A DNA stretch of 64,000 nucleotides from positions 62,001-126,000 of the forward strand of contig NZ_JAEKJA010000015.1 of the NCBI RefSeq assembly GCF_016411865.1, read 5' to 3'. The notes beneath the pieces were generated by a model. That model searched no databases, was not told where the DNA came from, and saw only the letters and a list, made by a program, of their open reading frames with translations. Positions 54,354 through 61,281 of the stretch are shown piece after piece (position 1 is the stretch's first letter; every line of letters starts with the position of its first letter). The stretch is from Acuticoccus mangrovi. GTDB lineage: Bacteria; Pseudomonadota; Alphaproteobacteria; Rhizobiales; Amorphaceae. The position numbers were made by a program, and so were the translations under genes.

Positions 54354-55168
54354 GCTGCGGGTACCGTGAGTGTGAGGCCACCGTCGACGGGCAAAGCCAC
54401 GCCGGTGATGTATCGGGCGGCGTCGGAGGCGAGGAAGGCCGCCGCGTGGGCGACGTCGAAGGCGCTCCCCTGACGTTTCATGGGCGGAGCGGCGGCACGA
54501 CGTGCGGCGAGATCCTGCGCCGCGGTCGCCCGCCCCGCGATCATAGCCGCCACGTGCGGCGTGTCGATGAGGCCCGGCATGATGACGTTGGAGCGGATGC
54601 CCTCGGCGGCATGGGCGACGGCGATCGTCTGCGACAGGCGATTGAGCGCCGCCTTCGAGGCCTCGTAGGAGACGTAGGCGTAGCCGCCGGAGGCGACGGC
54701 GGCGACGGAGGAGATGAACACGAACGCCCCGCCGCCCGCGCGCCGCATCGCCGGCAGCGCCGCCCGCGCCGCGAGGAGGGCGGCGTCGACGTTGATCGCG
54801 AACACCGCCGACCAGTCATCGAGGCTCGTCTCCTCCACGCCGCCCGGCCGGCTGACGCCAACGTTGTAGTGCACCACGTCGAGCCCGCCGAACCGCGTCT
54901 CGGCGAGGTCGACGACGCGGGCGACGTCCTCCTCCCGCCGCACGTCGGCCGCGACGGCGACGGCCTCGCCGCCCTCCCCGACGATGATGTCGACGGTCTC
55001 CTTGGCCGCGGCCTCGTTGACGTCGACGGCGACGACCTTCGCCCCTTCGCGGGCGAACACCACCGCAGCGGCCTTGCCGTTGCCCCAGCCGGGCCCGACC
55101 GAGCCCGCCCCGAACACCACCACGCGCTTTCCCGAAAGACGTTCCGGCACCCGCCCCTCCCCGCTCAT
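54350..55168 (-). CDS. Classical short-chain dehydrogenase/reductase (SDR 1)
   Basis: A 272-residue SDR. The cofactor region is VFGAGSVGPGWGNGKAAA (about 18-35), longer than the usual TGxxxGIG and with GAGSVG at its start, a pattern seen in one SDR subgroup. NVGVSRPGG replaces the common NAG motif. The catalytic Ser is in ISSVAAV and the YxxxK pair is in YEASK. The ATG at 55168 overlaps the DctM stop as ATGA. Two different SDRs in series suggest oxidation of two hydroxyl groups or of two stereoisomers of one substrate. Confidence 0.88.
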   Translation of the reverse strand: MSGEGRVPERLSGKRVVVFGAGSVGPGWGNGKAAAVVFAREGAKVVAVDVNEAAAKETVDIIVGEGGEAVAVAADVRREEDVARVVDLAETRFGGLDVVHYNVGVSRPGGVEETSLDDWSAVFAINVDAALLAARAALPAMRRAGGGAFVFISSVAAVASGGYAYVSYEASKAALNRLSQTIAVAHAAEGIRSNVIMPGLIDTPHVAAMIAGRATAAQDLAARRAAAPPMKRQGSAFDVAHAAAFLASDAARYITGVALPVDGGLTLTVPAA

Positions 55169-56532
55169 TGTGTCATCGTCCCGGGCAGCCACAGCACGAT
55201 CTCGGGGAAGAGGAGCGCGAGGGCGAGCACGAGGAGCTGCAGCAGCACGAACGGGATGATGCCTCGGTAGATCGCTCCCATCGACACCACGTCCCCGGCC
55301 GCGCCCTTCAGATAGAAGAGAGCGAAGCCGAAGGGGGGCGTGAGGAAGCTCGTTTGCAGGTTCACCGCCACGAGGACCGCGAACCAGTAGACGAGGTCGC
55401 CGCGCGCCACGTGGTCGCCGAGGTCCATGCCGGCGACGAGCGGCGCGAAGATCGGCAGCACGATGAGCGTGATCTCGATCCAGTCGAAGAAGAAGCCCAT
55501 GGCGAAGATCATCGCCATCATGGCGAGGAGCAGCCCCCAGTCGCCGACATTGAGCGCCTGGGCGGTCTCCACCAGGAAGCTGTCGCCGCCGACCTTTCGG
55601 AAGATGTAGGAAAACGCCGTCGCCCCCACGAAGATGAAGAACAGCATGGCGAGGGTGCGCACCGAGCCGTCGGCGCTCTGGAAGAGCACCTTGCGGTTCA
55701 GCCGGCCGCGCACCAGCCCGATGAGGAGCGCCCCCACCGCCCCGACGCCGGAGGCCTCCGTGGGTGTGGCGAAACCGCCGAGGATCGAGCCGAGCACCAG
55801 GATGATGAGGAGAAACGGCACCACGAGGGCGACGACGGTGTCCTTCAGGAGGCCTTTGCGCTCCTCCGGCGGTGGCGGCGGCGCCTTGGGGGCGACCTCC
55901 GGCCGCAACGCCGCATAGCCGGTGATGAAGAGGACGTAGAGCACCGACAGCAGCAGCCCCGGCACCAGCGCCGCCACGAAGAGATGCCCGATCGAGACCG
56001 ACAGCAGGTCGCCCATGAAGACGAGCATGATCGAGGGCGGGATGAGAATGCCGAGGGTGCCGGCGGAGGCCACCGTGCCCGCCGCGAGCGAGGGCCGGTA
56101 GCCGCCCGCCACCATGGTGGGCAGGGCGAGCACGGTGAGCATCACCACCGACGCGCCGATGATGCCGGTCGCCGCGGCGAGGATCGTGCCCATCAGCACC
56201 ACCGCGAGACCGAGCCCGCCCGGCACCACGCGCAAGAGGCGCTGCAGCGTGAGAAGCAGATCCTCCGCGATCCGCGTTCGCTCCATGACGAGGCCCATGA
56301 AGATGAACATCGGCGCCGCCACGAGCACCGGGTTCTCGATGGTGCCGCCGAAGATGCGGTTGGGGATCAGCGTCGCGTGGACGAGGCGCATCTCCCCCGT
56401 CGCGATGGCGATGATGCCGAAGACGAGCGAGATGCCCATCAGCATGATCGCCACCGGCGCGCCGGAGAAGAGGCCCACCACGAGGGTGGCGAACATCAGG
56501 CCGGGAAGCGCCCCGTCGAGCATTTCGGGCAT
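55165..56532 (-). CDS. dctM: TRAP transporter large permease (DctM)
   Basis: A 455-residue, about 12-helix inner-membrane protein that uses a sodium or proton gradient to import a small organic acid delivered by the DctP-type binding protein. IENPVLVAAPMFIFMGLVMER, GASVVMLTVLALPTMVAGGY, GTLGILIPPSIMLVFMG and the late NLQTSFLTPPFGFALFYLKG are family blocks. Its length fits the mannitol/chloroaromatic (2-oxoacid) TRAP subgroup, with a Pro-rich loop APPPPPEER near residue 230. ATG at 56532, or GTG 56535; both overlap the DctQ stop. Confidence 0.94.
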   Translation of the reverse strand: MPEMLDGALPGLMFATLVVGLFSGAPVAIMLMGISLVFGIIAIATGEMRLVHATLIPNRIFGGTIENPVLVAAPMFIFMGLVMERTRIAEDLLLTLQRLLRVVPGGLGLAVVLMGTILAAATGIIGASVVMLTVLALPTMVAGGYRPSLAAGTVASAGTLGILIPPSIMLVFMGDLLSVSIGHLFVAALVPGLLLSVLYVLFITGYAALRPEVAPKAPPPPPEERKGLLKDTVVALVVPFLLIILVLGSILGGFATPTEASGVGAVGALLIGLVRGRLNRKVLFQSADGSVRTLAMLFFIFVGATAFSYIFRKVGGDSFLVETAQALNVGDWGLLLAMMAMIFAMGFFFDWIEITLIVLPIFAPLVAGMDLGDHVARGDLVYWFAVLVAVNLQTSFLTPPFGFALFYLKGAAGDVVSMGAIYRGIIPFVLLQLLVLALALLFPEIVLWLPGTMTQ

Positions 56533-57182
56533 CACGGCCGCCTTTCGGGGGTGGCGGGACGGTCGGCGTGCGGGCCGGTCTCCACGAAGCCTTCCGAGGC
56601 GTCTCGCTCGAACGGGTCGGCGAGGAGATCGGGCCGCTTCAGCGCCACGTAGGCACGCAAGGCCACCGCCACCCCGCCGAGCATCGCGAGCACCGCCGAC
56701 AGCGGCACCGCCGACTTGATGATCCAGCGCTCCGGCAGGCCGACGCCGCCGGTCGACCCCTCGCCGCGGACGAAGGCGCGCCAGGCGAACTCGGTGCCGT
56801 AGATCGTCACGAAGACCATGAAGGGGATGAGGAAGAGGACGATCGCCGCAATCTCGATCCGCAGCCGGGTGCGGCCGGAGAAGGAGGTGGAGAACACGTC
56901 GATACGCACGTGCGCGTCCTTCAGGTAGGCGTAGCCGAAGGCGAGCACGGCGATGGCGCCGTGCAGATGCCATTCGAGCTCCTGCAGCATGAAGGAGCCG
57001 GTGGCGAAGAAGCGGCGGCCGATGACGTCGTAGATGATCACGGCGGCGAGCACGAAGAGCAGGCAACCGCACAGGAAGGCGAAGATGCGGCATGGCCACG
57101 AGAGCCACGCCGCAACGGTCAGTGCGCTGCGCATCATGGGGCTCGTCGGCTCGCGTGGACGCCCGGCCTCGCCGCCCGGCAT
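56532..57182 (-). CDS. dctQ: TRAP transporter small permease (DctQ)
   Basis: A 216-residue four-helix membrane subunit that pairs with DctM. FVLAAVIIYDVIGRRFFATGSFMLQELEWHLHGAI is the typical first-to-second helix block. YLKDAHVRIDVFSTSFSGRTR is the conserved cytoplasmic loop. Compared with standard DctQ (about 160-180 residues) it is long because of the segment after RAFVRGEGS and an acidic C-terminal tail. The start could be the ATG at 57182 or either of two ATGs at 57137 and 57134; none has a strong ribosome binding site. Confidence 0.9.
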   Translation of the reverse strand: MPGGEAGRPREPTSPMMRSALTVAAWLSWPCRIFAFLCGCLLFVLAAVIIYDVIGRRFFATGSFMLQELEWHLHGAIAVLAFGYAYLKDAHVRIDVFSTSFSGRTRLRIEIAAIVLFLIPFMVFVTIYGTEFAWRAFVRGEGSTGGVGLPERWIIKSAVPLSAVLAMLGGVAVALRAYVALKRPDLLADPFERDASEGFVETGPHADRPATPERRP

Positions 57183-57212
57183 GAGATGCGCAGCACGATG
57201 GTCACCTGCCGC

Positions 57213-58235
57213 CTACTTCAGGTAGCCGTAGTCGGCCCAGTCGGCATACTTCTCGTGGAAGTCCTGGAGGCTCTTCCAGGCGCGGGCGAAGTCCTCGTCC
57301 TCGGCGGACATCTCGGCGGCGACTTCGAGCCAGGCGCCGCGGAAGGCGTCGAGCATCTCGTCGTTCCACTTGTGGAACGTCACGCCCTTCTCACGCAGGG
57401 TCGCCATCGGCTCCAGCTGCATCGATTCCCCGCGCGCGCTCGTCAGCGCCACGTTGGCCGCGCACACCTCCTCGATCGCGGCCTGGTCGCGCTTCGACAG
57501 CCCCGCCCACACGTCGGTGTTGATGATGAAGGTGATGAGGCTCGTCTGCTGGTGCCAGCCGGGGAAGTAGTAGTTGTCGGCGTAGGTGTTGAGCTCGAGA
57601 TTGAGGTCGATGGCGGGGAACGACATCTCCGCCGAATCGATGGTGCCGAGCCGCAGCGCCGTCATCGTGTCGGCCGGCGGCAGCGACTGCGCCTGCACGC
57701 CGAGCTTCTGCATCACCCGCGCCCCGAGGCCGAAGATGCGCATCTTGAGGCCCTGAAGGTCCTCCACCTTCTCGATGGGCTTGCGGAACCAGCCCGACGC
57801 CTCCGGCACCAGGATGGTGCAGAGCACGGAATGGATGTCGTAGCGCCCGCCGATCTCGTTCCACAGCTCCCGGCCTCCGCCATAATACCACCAGGCGGTA
57901 TATTCCTTCACGTCCGGCCCGAAGGGCGGCGCGGTGAAGAGGCCGGCGGCGGGGATGATGCCCTGGGCGAAGCCCGGCGAGTACCAGCCCGCGTCGACGG
58001 CGCCCGTCGACACCGCGTCCCAGATTTCGTTGGAGGCGACGATGGCGCCCGGATCGTTGAACTCGATGTTCAATTCGCCGTTGGTCAGGGTCGAGACGCG
58101 CTCGCCCAGCTCGCGTCCGGTGTCGCCGAGGAGCGGCAGAGTGCCGGCGTAGATCGACTGCATCACGAGGTCGGTGGCCTGCGCGGACGTCGCGAGGCCG
58201 AGCGCGGCCAGCGCCGCAAGAGACTGCTTCAACAA
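57213..58235 (-). CDS. dctP: TRAP transporter substrate-binding protein (DctP)
   Basis: A 340-residue periplasmic binding protein with a short signal peptide (MLKQSLAALAALGLATSAQA). GLKMRIFGLGARVMQKLGVQAQSLPPAD (near residues 163-190) carries the ligand-carboxylate arginine typical of the family. WHQQTSLITFIINTDVWAGLS and the aromatic YYFPGWH place it near the TakP-type, 2-oxoacid-binding group. The start is a TTG at 58235 with GGAGGAA five bases upstream, a strong site for a rare start codon. It is the first of three TRAP genes. The ligand is unknown, probably a hydroxy- or oxo-carboxylate. Confidence 0.93.
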   Translation of the reverse strand: MLKQSLAALAALGLATSAQATDLVMQSIYAGTLPLLGDTGRELGERVSTLTNGELNIEFNDPGAIVASNEIWDAVSTGAVDAGWYSPGFAQGIIPAAGLFTAPPFGPDVKEYTAWWYYGGGRELWNEIGGRYDIHSVLCTILVPEASGWFRKPIEKVEDLQGLKMRIFGLGARVMQKLGVQAQSLPPADTMTALRLGTIDSAEMSFPAIDLNLELNTYADNYYFPGWHQQTSLITFIINTDVWAGLSKRDQAAIEEVCAANVALTSARGESMQLEPMATLREKGVTFHKWNDEMLDAFRGAWLEVAAEMSAEDEDFARAWKSLQDFHEKYADWADYGYLK

Positions 58236-58327
58236 GGGATTTCCTCCGCCCTATTCTTTTGTCGGACCGTTGATCGGCCTCTCACTCGCTTCTAGCCCGT
58301 TCGCCGCATGCGACACAATGACATTGG

Positions 58328-59302
58328 TCAGGCGACCGCCTTGACTCCCGTCATCGTGCGCACCCGTTCGGCGATCTTGTCGGCGGTGACGCGCAGGACG
58401 TTTTCCATGGTGGGCGCGTAGGCGATCGGCGCGCGTGGCGATCCGAGCCGGGCGATCGGCGACTTCAGCACCGCGTGCTCGGCGACCGTCGCGGCGATCT
58501 CCGCGCCGAAGCCCGCCACCGCCACCGCCTCGTGGGCGACGAGACAGCGCCCGGTCTTGGCGACCGAGGCGAGCACCGCCTCCTTGTCCCACGGCCACAG
58601 GGTGCGCAGGTCGATCACCTCGGCGCCGATGCCCTCGCGCGCCAGCTCCTCCGCGGCCTTCGCCGCCTCGTGAACGCATGCCGACCAGGACACGATGGTG
58701 ACGTCGCTGCCCGCCACCATCACCCGCGCCTTGCCGAGCGGATCGGCCTCCGCCTCCTGCGGCACCTCGCCTTCGAGGGGCCACAGATTCTTGTGCTCCA
58801 TGTAGACGACGGGGTCGTCGCACCGGATCGCGGCGAGGAGGAGGCTGTAGTTGTCGGCCGGCGTCGCCGGGCAGACGACGACGAGGCCGGGAATGTGGGT
58901 GTACCAGGCCTCCAGCGACTGCGAGTGCTGGGCGGCGGAGGAGCGCCACATGCCGATCGGCTCGCGCACGGTGATCGGCACCTTGGACTGGCCGCCGAAC
59001 ATGAAGCGGGCCTTCGCCGCCTGGTTCACGAGTTCGTCGACGGCGCAGAGGGCGAAGTCGCTGAAGCGCATCTCCACCACCGGCCGCGTTCCGGTCATCG
59101 CCGCACCGCAGGCGACCCCCATGATGGCGGCCTCCGAGATCGGCGCATCCGACACCCGCCCGGGCCCGAAGCGCTCCACGAGCCCCTTGTATTGGCCGAA
59201 CACGCCGCCGCGGCCGAGGTCCTCGCCGAGGCACCACACCGTCGGATCGGCCTCCATCGCCTCGGCGACGGCCCGCTTGCCGGCTTCGATATAGGTCGTC
59301 AT
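58328..59302 (-). CDS. 2-oxoacid dehydrogenase / acetoin dehydrogenase-type E1 beta subunit
   Basis: A 324-residue E1-beta protein. GEDLGRGGVFGQYKGL and RVSDAPISEAAIMGVACGAA (about 50-69) form the ThDP-facing part, and EMRFSDFALCAVDEL and GGQSKVPITVREPIG follow in the usual order. The C-terminal transketolase domain (VTIVSWSACV onward) binds the alpha subunit. With the adjacent E1 alpha it would make a heterotetramer that decarboxylates a 2-oxo compound. No E2 or E3 gene is present. The ATG at 59302 has GAGGAG seven bases upstream; a TTG at 59317 is less likely. Confidence 0.93.
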   Translation of the reverse strand: MTTYIEAGKRAVAEAMEADPTVWCLGEDLGRGGVFGQYKGLVERFGPGRVSDAPISEAAIMGVACGAAMTGTRPVVEMRFSDFALCAVDELVNQAAKARFMFGGQSKVPITVREPIGMWRSSAAQHSQSLEAWYTHIPGLVVVCPATPADNYSLLLAAIRCDDPVVYMEHKNLWPLEGEVPQEAEADPLGKARVMVAGSDVTIVSWSACVHEAAKAAEELAREGIGAEVIDLRTLWPWDKEAVLASVAKTGRCLVAHEAVAVAGFGAEIAATVAEHAVLKSPIARLGSPRAPIAYAPTMENVLRVTADKIAERVRTMTGVKAVA

Positions 59303-59313
59303 CGCGCCGCTCC

Positions 59314-60306
59314 TCAAAAGGCCATGACGCGGGGCGAGCCCACGTCCTGCACGTCGTCGAAGGCGCCGTCGGCGTCCGGATAGGGCTGGGCGGAGGCGAA
59401 GGCGGCGTCCTCGGCCATCGCGCGGGCGACCTGCGCGACGTCGGCGTCGAGATCGGCGGCGGCGACGCCGGCGAGCTCGAGATGCGCCCGCGCCCGGGCG
59501 ATCGGGTCTTCCTCGGCGATGCGGCGCGCCACCTCCTCGGCCGGCCGGTAGGCCCCGGGGTCGGCCGAGGTGTGGCCGGTGTGGCGGAAGGTGACGGCGT
59601 GGATCAGGAACGGTCCCTCCCCGCCGCGCACCCGCGCGATCGCCTCGCGGGCGAGCTCGTCGACCGCCCCCACGTCGTTGCCGTCGACCCGCTCGGCGGC
59701 GATTCCGAGGCTTTCGGCCCGCGCCTTGGCGCCCTCACCGGCCGTCATCGCGCGGGTGCGCGTGGTCGCCGCCCAGTCGTTGTCCTCGCACACGAAGAGC
59801 ACCGGCAGGGCGAACACCTTCGCCCAGTTGAGGCCTTCGAGGAACGGGCCGCGGTTGATCGCCCCGTCGCCGAACAGACAGCAGACGATGCGGTCGTCAC
59901 CGAGCAGCTTGATGGCGTGGGCGGCGCCGGAGGCGATGGTGATGTTCGCCGACACCACCCCGTTCGCCCCCAGCATGCCGACGCCGAAGTCGGCGATGTG
60001 CATGGAGCCGCCCTTGCCGCCGCAGTTGCCGCCGACGCGGCCGAACAGCTCGCACATCATCGCGCGCGGCTCGGCCCCCTTGGCGAGGGTGTGGCCGTGG
60101 CCGCGGTGGGTGGAGAGCAGCCGATCGTCGCGCCGCAGGTTGCCGACGATGCCGACCGCCACGGCCTCCTGACCGATCGAGGGATGAATCGCGCCCAGAA
60201 CCCGACCGTCCTTCGCCGCCTCGATGGCTTCGAGCTCGAAGGCACGGATCTCGTTCATGCGGCGGAACTGATCGCGCAGACGCGCGACGTCCACGTTCGC
60301 CGTCAT
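59314..60306 (-). CDS. 2-oxoacid dehydrogenase / acetoin dehydrogenase-type E1 alpha subunit
   Basis: A 330-residue E1-alpha protein. IHPSIGQEAVAVGIVGNL and STHRGHGHTLAKG precede the ThDP-binding GDGAINRGPFLEGLNWA-to-EDN segment (about 160-190). RHTGHTSADPGAYRP is the late conserved loop near 265. In acetoin and branched-chain dehydrogenases the alpha/beta pair transfers an acyl or hydroxyethyl unit to a lipoyl E2. Here E2/E3 must come from elsewhere, or the pair uses another acceptor. It is the first gene of the operon; the ATG at 60306 lacks a strong ribosome binding site. A promoter and operator lie about 80-105 bases upstream. Confidence 0.92.
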   Translation of the reverse strand: MTANVDVARLRDQFRRMNEIRAFELEAIEAAKDGRVLGAIHPSIGQEAVAVGIVGNLRRDDRLLSTHRGHGHTLAKGAEPRAMMCELFGRVGGNCGGKGGSMHIADFGVGMLGANGVVSANITIASGAAHAIKLLGDDRIVCCLFGDGAINRGPFLEGLNWAKVFALPVLFVCEDNDWAATTRTRAMTAGEGAKARAESLGIAAERVDGNDVGAVDELAREAIARVRGGEGPFLIHAVTFRHTGHTSADPGAYRPAEEVARRIAEEDPIARARAHLELAGVAAADLDADVAQVARAMAEDAAFASAQPYPDADGAFDDVQDVGSPRVMAF

Positions 60307-60383
60307 CGCGTGATGGCGGACGGGATCGGAAGATGAAGGGGCGACACGCGGCGTTTCCTTGGGATGTTGTATTGTTTTTCCGA

Positions 60384-60411
60384 ATGGTATCTGGTCGTAC
60401 CAGTTGGTCAA
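60384..60411 (-). promoter_or_regulatory. Promoter of the TRAP/ThDP operon
   Basis: Minus strand: TTGACC (60411-60406), a 16-base spacer and TACCAT (60389-60384), 5/6 and 4/6 matches to the vegetative consensus. The predicted start would leave a leader of about 70 bases before the E1 alpha ATG. The spacer contains a palindromic operator-like sequence. Confidence 0.5.
60391..60403. promoter_or_regulatory. GntR/FadR-type operator-like palindrome in the promoter spacer
   Basis: CTGGT-CGT-ACCAG is a perfect dyad that fits the GntR FadR-subfamily pattern (GT and AC half sites separated by a few bases). It lies exactly between the -35 and -10 elements, where binding would block RNA polymerase. No GntR-family gene is in this window. 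Confidence 0.5.
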
Positions 60412-60434
60412 GAGACCGCCGGACCCCGTCCGCG

Positions 60435-60466
60435 ACAAGAGTCTGCCCACAACAAGAGTCTGCCCA
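60435..60466 (+). repeat. Tandem direct repeat abutting a start codon
   Basis: ACAAGAGTCTGCCCA occurs at 60435-60449 and 60452-60466, a 17-bp period. The last A of the second copy is the A of the ATG at 60466. Each copy contains AAGAG, the only Shine-Dalgarno-like sequence; the second copy's AAGAG lies seven bases from the ATG. Confidence 0.6.
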
Positions 60467-61272
60467 TGGAAGCGCCCCTCCTCGCCCATACCGTCACCAA
60501 GCTGAAGGGAGCCGCCGGACGCGTCGTCGTGTGCGGCTCGCACGGGGGGGCCTATGCCGGGCTCCTCGCGGTCGAGGCGGGGCTGAGGGGCATCCTTCTC
60601 AACGACGCCGGCGTCGGGCGCGAGGACGCCGGCATCGCCGGCCTCGACGTGTGCGAGGCGTCCGGCATGGCGGCGGCGGCGCTCGGCCACACCACCTGCC
60701 GGATCGGCAACGCCGAGGACGCGCTCGCCCGCGGCCGCGTGACGTTCGTCAACCCGTCGGCCGAACGCCTCGGGATCGAGCCCGGGATGACGGCGGCGGA
60801 GGCGGCGGACCGGCTCGCGGGCGCCCCGCTGCCGATGCGCCCGCGCGCCGACGCCGACGCCGAGCACCGCCACGAGGAGACGATCAACGGCTGGCATCTC
60901 GCGATCTGCGACTCCGCCTCGCTGATCCGGCCCGGCGAGGACGACGGGTGGATCGTCGTCACCGCCTCCCATGGCGGCGTCGTCGGCGACGATCCGGCGA
61001 CCGCGAGCAAGGCCGACGCCGCCCTCCTCGCCTTCAACGACGCGGGGGTGGGGCTCGAGGATGCGGGCGTCTCCCGCCTACCGGCGCTGCAGGCCCGCGG
61101 CATCGCCGCCGTCTGCGTCGACTGCGCCAGCGCCAAGATCGGCGACGGCGCCTCCACCTACGAGGACGGCGTGATCAGCCATATGAACGCCGCCGCCACG
61201 GCGATGGGCGCGACGGCGGGCGAGCCGCTCGCAAGCTTCATCGCCCGCGTGACGGCGGCGCCGCGCAGCTGA
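60466..61272 (+). CDS. Uncharacterised internally duplicated protein
   Basis: A 268-residue, probably cytoplasmic protein built of two homologous halves. The first has VVVCGSHGGAYAG, LLNDAGVGREDAGIAGL and CRIGNAEDALARGRV (about residues 20-95). The second has IVVTASHGGVVG, AFNDAGVGLEDAGVSRL and AKIGDGASTYEDGVISHMN (about 163-240). SHGG and NDAGVG may form two symmetric ligand or active sites within one chain. No family name is recognised. The gene diverges from the TRAP/ThDP operon, and the operator-like site lies between them, so co-regulation is likely. The start at 60466 excludes an unconserved upstream stretch and is preceded by a tandem 17-bp repeat. Confidence 0.75.
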   Translation: MEAPLLAHTVTKLKGAAGRVVVCGSHGGAYAGLLAVEAGLRGILLNDAGVGREDAGIAGLDVCEASGMAAAALGHTTCRIGNAEDALARGRVTFVNPSAERLGIEPGMTAAEAADRLAGAPLPMRPRADADAEHRHEETINGWHLAICDSASLIRPGEDDGWIVVTASHGGVVGDDPATASKADAALLAFNDAGVGLEDAGVSRLPALQARGIAAVCVDCASAKIGDGASTYEDGVISHMNAAATAMGATAGEPLASFIARVTAAPRS

Positions 61273-61281
61273 GGGCTCCGC

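Noticed and set aside
55168-56652. A 494-codon plus-strand frame rich in Glu/His/Arg opposite the DctM gene
   Set aside because: It is the complement of hydrophobic membrane-protein codons; composition and lack of motifs mark it as a shadow.
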